Notes under the pieces: model-generated
Told to the model about the DNA's origin: nothing
What the model saw: the letters and a program-made list of their open reading frames with translations, nothing else
Database searches by the model: none
Program-made: the position numbers and the translations under genes
Part shown: positions 36,508-47,579 of the stretch, one piece after another
Layout of the letters: each line of letters starts with the position of its first letter
How positions within the stretch are numbered: the first letter of the stretch is position 1
Source: Dioscorea cayenensis subsp. rotundata
Taxonomy: Eukaryota; Streptophyta; Magnoliopsida; Dioscoreales; Dioscoreaceae
Assembly (NCBI RefSeq): GCF_009730915.1
Contig: NC_052479.1
Location: 868,001 to 932,000 of the forward strand
Length of the DNA stretch: 64,000 bases
Direction: 5' to 3'

Positions 36508-38636
36508 TTTGTTTATTGAATACTATTAGATCTAGGACATGGATACCTTATATCTGTTTAATACAACTGGTTTATTCAATTTAGATGTTTTTTACATTTA
36601 ATTTGGATTTTCTTTAACATTTGATATTTGTACTTCGTTTTATAATTTATACGGTTTACTTATAAAGATAGAATAATTGCAATCAAACTGCCCTTTGTGT
36701 CCAACCCAACGGCCTGTGATAGCCCAAGACAAAATGGTCCACGTATTCAATTATAAAATCATATATATTGATATCTTTTGTAATGATGAAAAAATTTTAA
36801 AATAAAATAAAATAAAATAAAATAACATAAAGACAAGTGTGCATTTAGAAAAACATATATAATCAATAGAACATATAACCATGAAAAAAAATAAAAATAA
36901 TCAAATCACCCAAAACCAGATAATTTCGTTCAAATTTTTTTAGCAAAAGAGAGATTGTAAGAGGGTAAAAATCTTGGGAGCTCACCGAACTATGGTTATG
37001 ATAACTAATTTGGTCATGTTAAAATTAAATTTTTGTTTATTTTAATTTTTAGTAATTGATCAAGTTTTTTTAGGTGTCGAGTGATATGGGGAACATGCCA
37101 TAGTGCCAATTCCCTAATCTCCAATAAAATAGAAATATTGGGATGAAAAAGATACAAATCTAAAAAATAAAAATTTCAAAATAAAAAAAATTAGGGATTA
37201 AAAAATAATAGAGGGAAAAAAAAGATTATGGTGTTACCACAAGAGAGAAACTCTTGCAATAAAAGTGAATGGGGACGAAGGTGTGGCAATAGAGCCTGAG
37301 TTTTGAAGAGAAGGTGGTCCTAGTTAGATTAAAACTTTATAAATAGGTTGAAATTTTAGTAGGAAATATGCATTATATGTTATATGGAGGAAATTAAATA
37401 TATAAATAAGAATGAGATGATTATACTGTGTATAGGTATTGCTTTTAAAAAAGAAAAAGAAAAAGTGGTGTTGTGCATGGAAACCTCAGACCAACAATTT
37501 AAATAAATAAATATATATATAAAATAATGTTCTCCTCTTGAAAATGCATCACTGCTGGTGATGTCTTTCTTATTCGTTTAGATCAAAATTATCCCTTTAT
37601 TATAAATAAATAAATAAAATCGCACGCCTGGTGAGACTTTAGGGCGAGAGAAATTTTTTAATACTATTACAGTATCAAGATACCATGAATTATGATTTTT
37701 TTTGTTAGCAGTAAAAAGAATAATATAATAATATAGTAATAAAAAAAATAAATAGAGAAACATACCTTTACTCGATGGAACAAAAATTTATTTAGTCAAG
37801 TGAGTTGAGACAGGAGACGTAGGTGTGCTTTTATTATATTTTTATTATTTAATTCTAATCAAACTCTAATTATAATCAAATTAAAATTAAATTTTTAATA
37901 AATATGTTCTATTATATCTTATCTTAATCCAACTCTAATCAAATCCTAGCCGTAATAGAATTTCAATTCACCCAATATGACTTAGTTTTTAAAAGTTTTA
38001 TTAATATTATACATTTAGTTTAAATTTAAGATTATTTTATAAAACTCTTTATTCGTTCATGTAAATTTCCTTGATTTTCTTAATTTTTTATTTATATATT
38101 TTTTTTAGGAAGATAACCTGATAATTTAATTAGTTTAATGTTGAATCCTCTAGATTTTAATAATTGTTGGTAATATATATATAATAAATTCATCTCTATG
38201 TTACATAAGTAAAATATTTATTTTTTATGAAAAATTAAAAACATTTACTAAATAAAATAAAATTTGATTATTATTATCACGTGCAAAAAGTATTAGTTTA
38301 TAATTTTGGAGGGTTTAATGAAAAGTATTTATTTACTGTGGAAATAATTCTTTAATTTTTGCTGGCTTAACATGAAACTATTAAATTTTTTTTTTCTTAA
38401 ACAGAGATATTATTAAATTGTTAAATTTTTTTTTTTATTCTCACTTAAATAACTTAAAGTTTGCATCAAACGTGGAAAATATATATAGATGAGAAGTTGA
38501 TAAAAATGCCCGCTAGAAGGAGAGAGTTTCAGTTTTAATTAGATACCTGAAGAAGGGGTATGCTGGTAATTTCAATATAATTGAAAAGTTATTTAACCCC
38601 AGTTGGTTATTGTTGTTAGAATGGGAGGTTGAAGGA

Positions 38637-38667
<31 letters not shown>

Positions 38668-39189
38668 TTTCTTATAGAAAGACGACAAGCACCCGAAATC
38701 AAGGATATGCACGTGTGGGGAGTAAGGCTCAATGCCAACCCACGTTCCTTCATCTTACATAGAGCATGAGGTTCGATCTGGAGTTCTTTCCGAAACGAAC
38801 GCCCTACGCAAAGGATCCGATGCCAATTGACCCAAAAGCTGTTGGTGGTTGAATCCATTTTGGTCCGGGGATTCCTGAATGGGGTCGAAAGAGTGAAAAG
38901 ACATAAATTGCCCTTATCTGATACTGCAGTTTGAGAAGGGAGGTGAGGGTAAGATCGTTCGGCAGCAGAGAATTCAGACAGAAACTTATATTAACTGAAG
39001 ATTGAATGGAAGAAGAGCGACAAGATTGGAAACTCCATTAAGGTTCTTGGAACTTAATGCTTTCTTCTTCTCTTCTAGTGGAGAACAAGGTTTGTTGTTC
39101 ATTAATTGTGCTGATGTTGCTCTAGTTTCTTTTATGTAATTTATTGTTGAACTTGTATAGAATTGATTTTCTTGATTGAGTTTTGTGTT

Positions 39190-39480
39190 TGAACTCAGGT
39201 TCTTGGCTTGGCTTCTCATCTGCTAGAGAAGTTTGTAAGAAGTTTTTGGATCATATATTTCCATGTTTATTTCTACAATTTCTCATTGAATTTTATGGCA
39301 TTACATTTATTTTTACTGATGAAACCCCTGACTTTCATGTGCTGTATCCTTCTCTTTTTATTTAATTTTCTCTTAGGAAACATGGCAAGAGATGGGGGAT
39401 ACGTTAATGAGGAACAAGCAAATCATTGTTCAATGAAATATAACAGTCCACAAAGAGAATGAAATATAACAGTCCACAAA
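39190..39480 (+). pseudogene. Truncated zinc-finger gene copy
   Basis: Matches the 28.3-29.5 kb region up to the start exon (acceptor, then ATGGCAAGAG at about 39383), but reads MARDGGYVNEEQANHCSMKY and stops before any zinc finger. A short direct repeat (GAATGAAATATAACAGTCC) replaces the remainder. Confidence 0.75.
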
Positions 39481-39804
39481 GACAAAACCATCTTTTTTTC
39501 AATTGCAATCTAAAGGATTTGATTATGTGCAGTATATTTAGAATTGTTAGTTTGTTTAGTTTTAAGCAGAAATGCACATATATATATTTGGATTAATTTG
39601 TTGTCTTTTTTCCAATAGTTCAGTTATTCAGGAGTTACTTTCATGTTGATTGTTTCTTTGTTCCATGCCTTTATAAAATGTGTTATTCATTACCTGCTGT
39701 TTTGGTCAAAAAATTTTCCCTCACTATAAAAATGCAGGTTAAGCATCTTTGATGCCATGGTTGGGTATTTTGCCTGAATCAAAATTCATCCAATTTGTCC
39801 TGAG

Positions 39805-40089
39805 TTACAGGTATTGAGTAATGATCTAATGAGTTGAAAAAGGATCTGATTGAGATTGAGTGATATCGATTCCCCGCCATAATAATCATTTCAATCCATA
39901 TGAAGTACCTAAATCAAATTAAACAAAACAAGTTATTGGACAAAAGAGATCAATTGAAAATAGTTAAAAAGAAAAAATAGTGAGAAAAAAGAAGGGACTT
40001 TGAAGCCATGGACAGAGAGAAGATCACTAAGAATGCATTCCTTGAGGCCTGTTCCAAGAACAACAACATCGATCATACTCTTCATCCAA
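39805..40089 (-). pseudogene. Rab-GDI exons 1-2 fragment
   Basis: About 39990-40089 corresponds to GDI exon 1 ([19 protein letters not shown]), but the start ATG is changed to TTG and extra bases follow DEEYD. About 39835-39910 corresponds to VLHMDRNDYYGGESTSLNLN, with a stop in place of Arg. It lies 3357 bp from the equivalent exons at 43.4 kb, and the promoter-side sequence (40190-40480) is shared too. It may be the detached 5' end of the fragment at 30.3-30.9 kb. Confidence 0.8.
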
Positions 40090-40999
40090 TGGAAAATGGA
40101 AACAAAGAATGAGTTTTGGGAGAATGAGAAGAGAGAAAACGAGAGGAATAATGAAAATGAATATGGAAAGATAAAGCGAGGAATGAGAGCTGGTCTTTTG
40201 GCGGGTAATGGCTCAAATCCCGATCCAGTTAGTTAATAACGGCTAGGACACGTGGCACATGCCATGGGACTTTCTCACCTTGCCTTGGGATCAGTACTAG
40301 GAATATTATATAGATATATATATATATATATAAATATATTACAATGTTTTTATAATAACTGAAAAAATATTTATTTTAAACCCTGAATTTCAAATTTATT
40401 AAATTTATTTTTGAATGAAATTTTAATTAATTTAAAATTTAAAATAATTAACTAGCCATGCAAATCAACAAGAAAGAATCAAAGGAAGTTTATATTGATT
40501 AAAAGGTGATTGAGTCAAGTGAGGTGAGACGGGAGACACAAGTGTGCTTTTATTATTATTTAATCCTAATCAAACTGTAATTATAATCAAATTAAAATTA
40601 AATTTTTAATAAATAATTTTATTATTATTTTTTATCTTAATCCAACTCTAATCAAATCCTAGCGGTAATTGAATTTGAATTCACCCAGTATGACTTAGTT
40701 TTAAAAAAGTTTTATTGACAAAATACATTTTAGTATAAATTTAAGATTATTTTATAAATTTTTTTATTTATTCATTTAAGTTTCATTAATTTTCTTAATA
40801 TTTTATTATTTATAGATAATTTTTTATGAAGATAATCTAATAATTTAGTTTAATGTTGATGTAGTTTTTATTTGATAATTTTTATTTGTTCTTGGTATTG
40901 CTCTCCAAGAGGTTCTTTTTTTCTTGATGTAGTTGTTCTTATGTATGTTTTTTGTCTACTATGATATTGATCTATAGGAGATTTTAAAAAAAATTAAAA

Positions 41000-41135
41000 T
41001 ACTACATTAATGAAGAACAAGAGATTCACTGTCCCAAGAAATATAACCTTCCCTAAAAGAGTAGATCCATGTATGGTGCGCATTATGTGATAAAGAGTTC
41101 AATAATGAAGTTGCTTTTGTCAAAATCAAAAATGT
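41000..41135 (+). pseudogene. Zinc-finger gene fragment
   Basis: Encodes NEEQEIHCPKKYNLP, which aligns with NENLLISCPRVYNPYQ of the intact zinc-finger protein, then frameshifted remains of the RAWCYLCDTKFKD finger. No start exon or second exon is near. Confidence 0.65.
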
Positions 41136-41406
41136 TTCAAATGACTATATAGTTTTTGTTAAGATAAATTTTTAAAGTCACAAGAATTTGATTTTTATAA
41201 GTTTATAACCTTCAATTTCCTCCATTATGTCAATGAATTAATTTTGTTTGAGTTGAATTCAATTTTCATAATAATTTTGCTTTGTTTAACATTTAAAATA
41301 TATAAAGTCAAAGTGAGAGCTAAAAGACAAGAAGAACAAAAAAAAAATAGTGAAAAACAAACAAGAAGAACAAATAGAATGAAACCATGCACTCAAATGT
41401 TTATTC

Positions 41407-41741
41407 AATATTGTCAAAATGGCCATAGAGTCATTTTATATGTCAAAATGACCATAGGACTATCACATCAATGCCCAATCAGTATTGACCTGGCTTTTTA
41501 AATTATAGTTTTTTTATTTTAGCCCTTTATCTTTTTTATAAAATTGGGTTAAAAAAACCATAAATAAACTATTTAATAATTATAAAAGAGATTAAAGGCT
41601 AAAATAAAAAAATCTGTAATTAAAAAAATAAATAAAACCCAGTCAGCGGTCTAGCCAGCACATATGTGCTGACTGACATTGATGTAATTGCCCTAGGCCA
41701 TTTTGACAAATAAAATGGTCTAGGACCATTTTGACAATATT
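41407..41741. mobile_element. MITE-like element with long inverted repeats
   Basis: The left arm starting AATATTGTCAAAATGG and the right arm ending CCATTTTGACAATATT are inverted repeats extending, with mismatches, for roughly 80-110 bp each (ATCACATCAATG against its complement near 41675). There is no coding capacity. The outermost AATATT may be a 6-bp target duplication or part of the palindrome, so the superfamily is unclear. Confidence 0.65.
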
Positions 41742-41954
41742 AAATAAAAAAAAGAATTAACATGGAAAAAGCCCATTTAAAAACCAAAAAACGATGTATT
41801 GGTTCATACAATACTTATTTGTGTTCATGAATTACACATTATGCCATGAGCCTTTGTTGGATGTGCTATTTATTAAAATTATAAATTTTAAAAAAGAACC
41901 TTTTGGAGAGCAATACCAAAAACAATCCGACAAACCTCATGGCATAATCTCATG

Positions 41955-42130
41955 GCATAATGAAGAACAAGAGATTCACTATCCCAGGAAATAAATATAA
42001 GCTTCCCCAAAAGACTAGATCCATGTATGGTGTGCATTATGAGATAAAAAGTTCAACAATGAAGTTACTTTTATCGCTTATAGGGATGCCCTGTGTTTTC
42101 ACCTGCACGAAATGTTGTGGTTCAATGTTT
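41955..42130 (+). pseudogene. Zinc-finger gene fragment
   Basis: A second local copy of the NEEQEIH...PRK block, followed by remains of the finger region, with CVFTCTKCCGSMF in one frame matching TFFCVKCNQSF of the intact gene. Several frameshifts and stops. Confidence 0.65.
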
Positions 42131-42389
42131 AGAGAGTAGAGAAAAATAAATAAATATCTTTAAATCATAAATTATGCAGAAAAAATTTTACCAAAAACTT
42201 TCCTGAACCATTTTTATTAAAAAAAAAATAGTACAAGTAAGTTGAAGAGAATGTTTGCAGAGAAAGGTGGTGGTGTAAATATATATACGGCGATCTTTCT
42301 TGAAACCGCGCTAATGATCCGGCATAGAGCTATTCTAAACCAAATATGAGAGTTACTGGTTAACTTACCATTTCATAAATGATGTGCCT

Positions 42390-43446
42390 AAAGTACTAAG
42401 TAATAATCCTGGCCTTCATTCTTTTTACAATATTGATTGCAGGCTCATCCAAGTACTTATTAACAATGTGCAATGCCAATGCGTGACCCGTAAAATTCAA
42501 TCGTATCATCTTCGAGGCTGAATTTCCTGTAAAATTGTGTTTGTTTATGTAAAAATTGCATTGTTTAGCATAAAAATGGCTTGAGATTAAGGAAATACGA
42601 GATGAGTTCTCTAGCAGTAATTTTATTAAGATCAAGTACTTCATGAGATTTCTGATCATTGTCTTCATAATCCTTCACATAAACGAAGAATTTTCTCACT
42701 CGACGCTTTTCAAATAATCCCATCAATGTAGACTTCAAAGCTTCAACATCAGTGGCGGGGACTTTGTATATCTTTTCAAGTTTTCAGAAATTGAACACTC
42801 TTATCTAAAATACAAATACGAAAAACTAAGCAATTACCGAGATTGAATTTCGTACTTTTCCTTTGTTGTACACAAAGCTACCATCAACAACCTTGAAATT
42901 CAAGTACTTGGTCACATTATTATGAATAAGAACTTGAACTAGAGTGCCATTCGCCATCATGAACTACAAATTCAGTAAAAAAATCAATAAATTTGCAGAA
43001 ATAAGCCAAAATCCAAACTTTGAAGATGTTATCTTTTAATTCACCTTTGGAATCATGTCAACATTGTATTCCTTGCTATTGCCTAAGCTCTCTGGAGGCT
43101 TAATTTTCGTCACCTTTGAATCTTTTCCAAAGCTATTTTACATCATGATACATCAATAAACAACAGAGTTTTTGTCTTTTAATGATCCAATGTGTTGAAA
43201 AAGGACTTGATTGAGATTGAGCGATGTCGATTCCAGGCCATAATAATCATTTCTATCCGTATGAAGTACCTAAATCAAATTAAGAAAAAAACAAGCTATT
43301 GGGCAAAAGAGATCAATTGAAAAAGTTGAAAGGAAAAATAGTGAGAAAAAGGAAAAGACTTTGAAGCCATGAACAGAGAGAATGCCACTGAGAATGCATT
43401 CCTTGAGGCATGTTCCAAGGACAACAACATCATACTCTTCATCCAT
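42390..43446 (-). pseudogene. Rab-GDI copy, exons 1-6, truncated
   Basis: Exon 1 (43360-43446) encodes [20 protein letters not shown] and 9 more residues; the nucleotide-fold Gly is Cys here. Exon 2 (first base 43269) encodes VLHTDRNDYYGLESTSLNLN. Exon 3 (about 43040-43135) reads LWKRFKGDEN, then shifts frame before the SKEYNVDMIPK block. Exon 4 (about 42855-42965) keeps [20 protein letters not shown] intact. Exon 5 (about 42610-42775) keeps VPATDVEALKSTLMGLFEKR intact. Exon 6 shows GHALALHIVNKYLDEPA after another frame change. Everything past roughly residue 250 of about 445 is missing. It is the best-kept of the four GDI copies here but still cannot make a full GDI. Confidence 0.85.
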
Positions 43447-44390
43447 TTGGAAAATGGAAACAAAGAATGAATATTGAGAAAATGAGAAGAGAGAAAACGA
43501 GAGGAATAATGAGAATGAATATGGAAAGATAAAGAGAGGAATGTGAGCTGGTCTTTTGGCGGGTAATGGCTCAATCCCGGTCCAATTCGTTAATAACGGT
43601 TAAGACACGTGGCACATGCCATGGGACTTTCTCACATTGCCTTGGGATCATAACTATAAATTTTATATTATATATATATTAAAAAAATTATAATAACTGA
43701 AAAAATATTTATTTTATACCCTAAATTTCAAATTTATTGGCTTTAGTTTTGCATAATTTTTTAACTAATTTTAAATTTAAAATAATTAACTAGCCATGCA
43801 ATCAACAAGAAAGAATCAAAAGAAGCATTTTTTTTTAGTCCTCGTACTAATCACTAATGTGGTGTTGTTGTTGTTTTTTTTTTTATGGATCAAAAGATTT
43901 AAAACTAACAAGCAGAGATAATTCACAATTAGTCTTAATTAAAAGCTAATTTAAATGTTTGTTTTGGTCCTTATACTTAAGAAAATATCAGATCTTAGTC
44001 TATAAACTATAAGAAAATATTCATTGTGATCATAATTACAATCACTAGTGTTTCTAAAAAATTGAGAATATGATCACTCTAATCCTCGAAATATACAAAT
44101 GTATATTCATTTTAATCCTCTACAATATACCACAAGTGAATTAAAAATTTAAATAACTTATTAAACAGACGAACTATCACGCGATCAACAATGTGACACA
44201 AAATGAATAAAATAAACATTTGAGCATGTTTAGCAATTGATTATGATATAATAATTATGTGCATTAATTTTAATCATAACAAATGAAGGCATCTTTTGAG
44301 GGACAAGACCAAGAACAAGAAGACATACATGATGAGCACGCCACCTTCATGTGTCTTCTCTTGCATTAATCCCCTGACTTAAATTTTTGC
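43447..44390. other. Duplicated GDI upstream sequence and AT-rich spacer
   Basis: 43447-43830 repeats 40090-40490, including a CACGTGGCAC G-box context near 43605. Beyond 43830 it is AT-rich with no recognised gene. Confidence 0.6.
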
Positions 44391-45185
44391 CATGCATGTG
44401 TTTGATGTTCTTCCATGCATGTTAACTTTGATTGACACTGACTAACATACTATGTCAAACATTGCCATCATGCAAAAAGGATATATAATTACTTTTTTTA
44501 ATACTATTCCTCATATATAATACATATATATATATATATATATTCATGAATATAATTTAAACTACATAAAGACTCAACTATTTTAGATTAAAACTTTTGT
44601 CACAACTTATATAACATTAAAAAAAAAGCAAAAAACCCTAAACACAAAAACCAAGTGGCTAGCTTTCGATCACCTTATAATTTCTTGGTTCAAAGCATGC
44701 ATGCGTGCATGCAACCAAGGAGTAACTCCAAGCATGACTACACTTATTACTCCAACTCGAGCCCACCAAAACATAAACACACAGTCAAGAAAACCATGCA
44801 TCAATGTCTGAGCCTTTCTTTCTCTCTCAAACTTTCAAACTCTTTCTTCCCAAAAACTCCCCAACACCTCTCCCTCTTTCATAAAGCCAACATAACTAAC
44901 CCATGCATGCATGCATGCCTTGCATGGGGATTGGCAAAGCTAGTGATATATCTATATCTATATATATATATCTATGTATATATCTATATATATATACTAT
45001 ATATCACCGTTCCTTCTCCCACTCAAAGCATAAGCATGACTGGGTGTTAAAAAGGAGCTCCACTTCCCAAAGAAGTCATCTCTATCTCCTAAGTTTTGGT
45101 TATGTGTCAAAGAGCCTATTAAGCTATGAGAAGACCTACTGTTTTGGCCCTGACTACCATGCACAAACATGCCCTTTTCCATGCA
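44391..45185 (+). promoter_or_regulatory. Cluster of RY motifs (CATGCA) upstream of the WOX gene
   Basis: CATGCA or CATGCATG occurs at 44391, 44414, 44696, 44708, 44795, 44902-44917 (four overlapping) and 45180. CATGCATG is the known RY element bound by B3 factors of the FUS3/LEC2/ABI3 type in seeds. The cluster lies about 0.9-1.7 kb before the homeobox gene. A regulatory role is inferred. No gene was recognised between 44.4 and 46.0 kb. Confidence 0.4.
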
Positions 45186-46020
45186 ATATATCTCCTCTCT
45201 CGTACCATTTCCTTTTGTTTTCTTTCTATTTAATGGTCCTTTGGATTCCCACAATCTATCTTTTGATTCATTTATTGTTTCCTTGCTTTCTCTCCATTTA
45301 ATCACCATCTATCAAGTCTACCAAACTTTTATATATAAAATGCTTGGGGCTGTTGACTCGAAATAATAAAAACTTTGTAAATTGTGTTTCTCTTGTATTT
45401 ATGTTAATCATGCTTATTCAATTTATTTGTTTATTTATTATGGGTTTGAGATTTGTAATGGAAAAACTTTCGAAATAGTGCTTTTATTTTAAATATGTTG
45501 ATAATCATGTATTGCATCGTATTGACAAATGACAAATATATGAAATCTGAAATGAGATTTTACTCCATACGAGAATAAATATATATATATTTATTTATAA
45601 CTATTTATTAGTAGTATATTATAATTAATCTTTTATGAGATTCATAAACGTACTTTTTATATCTAATCTTGTTGCATGCCAAATACGACTCATTTATTAA
45701 TTGTTTAAGTACATACATTATTTTATTTAATTTTATTCTTTTTTTTTTAAAGAAGAAAAGAGAAAAGAAGGACAGTGTTATCCATTTGAAGGAGTTGAAG
45801 AGAGCGAAGTGCATGAGAACATCAATGAATCACAATATCACTTATTCCCGAGGAGTTGAAAAGTCCAAACAGTCCTCAAAGTCCATGCAAATCCCAACAA
45901 GGTTAATTTGGTAATTTCAACTCACACTCCTCATTCACCACCACCACCACCACCCAGCCACCTTCAGCCGCTACTCTCCATGTTTTTCAGAGCTCTCTCC
46001 ATTCCCCAACACCAACACTC

Positions 46021-46803
46021 ATGTCAAACCCTAACACTAACCCTAACCCTAATTCCCATCCATGCATCTATATATCCCCACCAACCATGCACTTCTTCCT
46101 CTCCAACCACCTCTGCCACGTCCCAATGGAAGTAGAAGATCAAGAACCTGATCACAAGGTCATCACTAGTAGTCCTCCCTCTTCATCTCCATCTCCATCT
46201 CCATCTTCATCTTCATCAAGATGGAACCCTACAAAGGAACAAATAACCATTCTTGAAGGCCTATACAAGCAAGGCATTAGAACACCAACTGCAGAACAAA
46301 TACAACAAATCACATCAAGGTTGAAGCAATATGGCTGCATTGAGGGCAAGAATGTCTTTTACTGGTTCCAAAACCACAAAGCCAGACAAAGACAAAAGCA
46401 AAGACAAGAAACCTTTGCTTACTTCACCACCCTCCTTCATCCTCCTCCTCCTCCTCCTCCATACAACACTGGTATACTATTTTCTCAATCCATCTTAATT
46501 ATATATATATCTTATATATATATATGCACTTATAATTATTTTTCAGCTTATTTACAAGGTCATCATCATCATCATCATCATCATCAAGTTGGTAGTATTG
46601 GTTTCTATGAACAACCATTGCATCAGTGCCAAAACTCAATGTGTTCAAGTGGAAATGTGAGGATGGAGATGAAGAAAGCAGCTGCCATTAATGGATTCAG
46701 TGCTGCTTCTGATCATTACCAAACTCTTGAGTTGTTTCCATTGCATCCAACTGGAATTCTTGAAGACAAATGTGCAAGTTCTAATGAGAGTTTGGGTGAT
46801 TGA
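46021..46803 (+). CDS. WUSCHEL-related homeobox protein, WOX2-like
   Basis: Exons 46021-46471 and 46547-46803 join ACT G|CT to give 235 residues. The homeodomain (about residues 66-130 from this start) has [20 protein letters not shown] and [27 protein letters not shown] and the RQRQKQ end are most like WOX2. The C-terminus carries the WUS-box-like [14 protein letters not shown]2 directs apical cell fate in the early embryo as a nuclear transcription factor. There are Ser/Pro, Pro (7) and His (8) runs. The start is uncertain: in-frame ATGs occur at 46021, 46087 and 46126, and the first overlaps a telo-box-like AAACCCTAA (46026-46034), so the third (MEVEDQEP) may be the real one. The 75-bp intron is in frame and stop-free. 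Confidence 0.85.
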   Translation: MSNPNTNPNPNSHPCIYISPPTMHFFLSNHLCHVPMEVEDQEPDHKVITSSPPSSSPSPSPSSSSSRWNPTKEQITILEGLYKQGIRTPTAEQIQQITSRLKQYGCIEGKNVFYWFQNHKARQRQKQRQETFAYFTTLLHPPPPPPPYNTGILFSQSILIIYISYIYICTYNYFSAYLQGHHHHHHHHQVGSIGFYEQPLHQCQNSMCSSGNVRMEMKKAAAINGFSAASDHYQTLELFPLHPTGILEDKCASSNESLGD

Positions 46804-47579
46804 GATGAAGTGATTGGTTGTGAGAATATGACTTTGTTTAACTTCTTTGGCTCTCAAAGGTTGTGCTGAAAGTATGAAGTGAGATCTTTCTTTTTCTTTT
46901 TCTTTTGTTTTTTGTTTTGGTCTTTGTTCTTTTTTGTGTGTTTTTTTGTTGTCAACTTTTGAGTAACATTACTGAGTAAAGAAAGATGGTGGCTTTTTTT
47001 ATCTTTTTTTTTTAGTGAATTTTGGCAATTTTAGATTTTTATAAGATTAATATCAATATATCTTTATATATAAAAAGTTGAAAAAATTGAAATTATCCCA
47101 TACGTGCTTAAAATAGTTTTAAGATTAATCATGGTTTATTGCATTTAATTATTGAATTATTTTATCAAAGAATCTTTTCTCTTTATTTAATTATTTTGAA
47201 ATTTTTATTATCTCTATAATCTTTACTATGTGGGATGTATAGTTCAGTAATTATGAAAGTAATATAATTTTTAAATATGTTTTTATATTACAAATTATTA
47301 TAACGTAAAACTATTTTAGAAAATCATGTCAAAAGTAAATATATAGTATTTTTTTAATATTAAATGGAAAAGAATAATTAATTAAACTCTAAAAATATTT
47401 TTAAAAAAAGAAATAAAAAAGAAAGGGTATAATCGTAATTTTGAAAGAAATAGTTTCGCGGAATGCGATTCGCCGAAGCTTTCCCAAGTATTCCACCAGA
47501 TCGCTTCGATTTGTTGATCTGAAGTTCTAAACCCCAAAAGGCGAAATCTTTGGACTTCTCCGATCCAAATTTGGTGGAA

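Larger units (their letters stand above)
33970..38600. repeat. Segmental duplication, copy B
   Basis: Partner of 24195-27870, holding the intact F-box gene and a private hAT insertion at 35501-36507. Homology resumes beyond 39059, where sequence matching 28263-29470 leads into a truncated zinc-finger copy. The 38.6-39.06 kb part is unlike copy A and shows no recognised gene. Confidence 0.9.

Noticed and set aside
38700-38860. Possible tRNA because of GGTTCGATC
   Set aside because: No cloverleaf could be built around it: no matching acceptor or anticodon stem.
44655-45366. ORFs of 65-132 codons upstream of the WOX gene
   Set aside because: Overlapping frames in low-complexity TATA and CT-rich DNA with no family resemblance; better explained as upstream regulatory DNA.
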